From Lineus longissimus (taxonomy: Eukaryota; Nemertea; Pilidiophora; Heteronemertea; Lineidae), in assembly GCF_910592395.1 (NCBI RefSeq), contig NC_088309.1, forward strand, positions 1,180,501-1,244,500: 64,000 bases of DNA, read 5' to 3'. Numbering within the stretch: the first letter of the stretch is position 1; the number at the start of each line of letters is the position of its first letter. Under the pieces are notes generated by a model. The model was not told the DNA's origin. It saw nothing but the letters and a program-made list of their open reading frames with translations, and made no database searches. Shown piece by piece: positions 61,700 to 64,000 of this stretch. The position numbers and the translations under genes are program-made.

Positions 61700-63943
61700 A
61701 TGTCTTCTCTAAATCAAGGTCGCAATGAAATCCGCTTCAACAATTCTGGAGGAATGTGTCTCATGGAAAATTGGGTTGAAGAGGCGAGTTTTTCTGTGAT
61801 TTTATGCTTCTCAAAGTGTAATTTTTTTCATCCATTTATCCAACATGCAAGCATGGCCGTGCAAGCGTTGCTGCTTGCAAAGCAAGGTTAGGTACGGGTA
61901 ACCGTACTTTGCTGTAAGTGTACTGTAGTGTAAGTCATAGATAGATGCATGCCATGCATGTAGTGACACACGCTCACGTTGACTCCGTCTGGCTGCATTG
62001 CATGCATACATTGCAATGCATGCATACTTGTCGTTGCGATGGTTACTATGGTTTTGTCGAATTCCTCCTCACTTTCCCTCGGCATGATTGATCATCATCA
62101 TGATGATCATATTCATGGTTAGGCCCTAGCCTATACACCGATGAGCCAGTCACTGGTCAGGCCCAGAACCAGTGTGAATTGTCGACCCGATATTCATCCA
62201 TAACGGCTAATGAGAATCAATGGCATTGCATATTCATAATCTCTTCTTAACCTAAGATTTTAAGAAACATTTTTTCCTCATTTCCACCTTATGAACTTAT
62301 TTCTTAACCATTTCGTATCATTCCTGCAGAGAGCAAGTCAGCATCTGGATCCGACAAAGCTGACTCCTAACATTACAAAGAGTGGTCATGCCGGAGTTCT
62401 AACGACCAACTTTGATGCAAAGCCTGAGAAGGAGTCTACGATGCAAGATTCCTACAGACCTCCGCCGAAACCAGCTGTGCGACTTCATGGTAAGAGGGGA
62501 CAAGTACACACAAGTCATTATTGACCGAGAAAAAGGCAGTTGGGTGTACACGCAGAGGAACTTCGCAATTGTGTGTAGACATTAATAGTCGAGGATGAAA
62601 CGGATATGTTTTCGGTATGATTGATTAGGGGAAGGAAATCTTTGGTCATTTCTTGTTGTTTTGGTTGACTTATCATTCCTTCTTTCAGGAAAGAAACAAG
62701 AAATGCTGCTGCAAATGTTGGTGGAAAAAGTGAGGTGAGTTGCAAAACTGTTTGAGTGAATGAAAGCCAATTGAACAGTGTTCCCTTTTGGAAAGTTACA
62801 AAACAAGTTGTAGACCGGAAGGGAGGGTTTCGTCCCCGTTTCCGTGACCTTGCTTTTTTTGACAGTTGGTCGTCACACTCACAGCGAGTCCTTGATCCTT
62901 GTTGCTTCGTTTTGAGTCAGTCAAAGATTGTGCGTTGAATTTTGAAATCTCTGTTATACTGGTGAAATTAGAGAGCATCCCCCGCCCAATGAATTCATCT
63001 AAGACTATGAGTGTGACTTTATGCTGATGGTTACTTCTTCTATTTCAGTAATGAAGTGGATGCTGAATTCAACCAACCACCGGAGGAGGACGACTGGCGG
63101 TCAATTACACATAGAGATTATAATAAAGAGTTTGAGTCGAGGAAAATTCCACCTACTACAGTGAGTACCAGTTGATTTTTGCTCTCAAGTGTTCTGTTTC
63201 GAGTTTAGCAAATGGTGCAAAAAGAATCCTTCACATACTTATGCCACATTGAGCAGAATGATGTCTGATAAATTGGCTGTTTACATAAGATATATGTCAG
63301 TCAATGATTGTTAGAAGAAAGTCTAAAAGCTGACTGAAATGACTGCCGGTCAGTGATATCCCCTTTGCTTTGTGGACAAATTGACTGGTTTCATCATTGC
63401 AGCATGAAAACCTCTTGTGAAACAAAACGTTTTTCTTTTCAGTCTCATGATTATGTATCTGAGCAGCCAGTGACATTCTGGAGTGAGCATAAGGATAAAA
63501 TAACGGTATGTTAAAATGTTCAATAAAGAAAATTCCGTTTTGGGTGATTTATTTTGAATAGATCGGCTTGGTGTGAAAAGGGTGAGGAAGACGATTTTAA
63601 TCGACCTATGCTCCAGATGGAGCCAATGGTTGTAAATCAATTTGCACCCTACATGTAATTCTTGTATTCTCATCTTTTGACTTGGCATCCTAAGTTTTGC
63701 ATTTGAACTGGCTATATCAAGCTAACTAAATCGAGCGGGGAGAAAAGCAATTATCATTATCTATTTCTACCACTATATAAGACCACATTTACGTGAGTTT
63801 CATGCTCTTCTTTTCAGGGAGTTTCTCAAGTGAAAACAGGAGACACAGTTTTCAGGAAAAATGCAGCATTTAGTCAGCCCGCTGACTCACCTTATTGGGA
63901 CAAAACACAACCGTATGATATCGAGAATTATCCAAAGATGTAA
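61700..63943 (+). CDS. SPAG8: Sperm-associated antigen 8 homologue (ciliary microtubule inner protein)
   Basis: SPAG8 is an axonemal protein of motile cilia and sperm flagella, lying inside doublet microtubules. Six exons: 61700-61783, 62330-62489, 62689-62734, 63049-63160, 63443-63505, 63818-63943; 591 nt, 196 aa, phases consistent. The signature segments of the vertebrate C-terminal region are all present in order: MENWVEERASQHLDP, GHAGVLTTNF, MQDSYRPPPKPAVRLHGK, SITHRDYNKEF, SHDYVSEQPVTFW, TGDTVFRKNAAFSQP, PYDIENYP. The vertebrate low-complexity N-terminus is absent, so the protein is short and contains almost only the conserved part. The first intron begins GC (GAAGAG/gcgagt); phase 0 and the WVEERA junction require this site. 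An in-frame ATG exists upstream at 61553, but 61700 is preferred because conservation begins after it. It is transcribed divergently from the Kelch gene. Confidence 0.9.
61943..62109. repeat. Palindrome-rich patch in SPAG8 intron 1
   Basis: TGCATGCA-type palindromes occur four times in 61943-62028. A near-perfect 21-base inverted repeat (TGATCATCAT, one base, ATGATGATCA) lies at 62089-62109. Confidence 0.6.
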
Positions 63944-64000
63944 GGTGTAAATAGGAAAAAAAGACTGCGTTGATCTTATCATAGATGTAATGGTGGAGTT

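Noticed and set aside
62033-62046. RFX X-box GTTGCGATGGTTAC in SPAG8 intron 1
   Set aside because: About three mismatches to the 14-base consensus and located inside the gene; too weak to list as a site.

Overview
The window is intron-rich metazoan nuclear DNA. Genes have many short exons with GT-AG (rarely GC-AG) introns, AATAAA poly(A) signals, tandem satellites and MITE-like elements, and no bacterial operon structure. The proteins look like bilaterian orthologues, and the two cystine-knot ligand exons are of types known from protostomes. Frequent ACATGTA palindromes also recall marine invertebrate genomes. A spiralian (mollusc, brachiopod or annelid type) is my best guess, but the phylum is inferred, not shown.

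Left part (1-22.4 kb) is compact and housekeeping. The 3' half of ARNT (+) runs into a 60-bp satellite. A greatly enlarged SUGP1 splicing factor gene (-, 12 coding exons, 1292 aa) converges on ARNT; its 3' UTR carries ten 22-bp repeats. POLR3C (+, 15 exons, 530 aa) diverges from SUGP1 across a 728-bp CCAAT-box promoter. Summed exon lengths are divisible by three with consistent phases for all reconstructed genes, which supports the models.

Middle part (22.4-55.4 kb) is gene-poor. It holds a small secreted cysteine-rich protein (24.6 kb, +) and two minus-strand terminal exons encoding secreted cystine-knot ligands: a Trunk/PTTH/noggin-like one (27.3-27.8 kb) and a neurotrophin/Spaetzle-like one (38.5-38.9 kb). 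Their 5' exons were not found. The rest is repeats: a 364-bp MITE with TA duplications, other foldback elements, a decaying minisatellite at 40.3 kb, a second 60-bp satellite at 46.5-47.8 kb, and tRNA-like SINE remains at 48.7-48.9 kb.

Right part (55.4-64 kb) has a BTB-BACK-Kelch gene (-) head to head with SPAG8 (+), a ciliary microtubule inner protein, sharing a 461-bp presumptive bidirectional promoter.

The most interesting items are the two cystine-knot ligand exons with matching architecture in one gene-poor stretch, the 777-residue proline-rich exon of SUGP1 combined with loss of one SURP domain, the CX3C-ladder secreted protein, and the 22-nt repeat array in the SUGP1 3' UTR.
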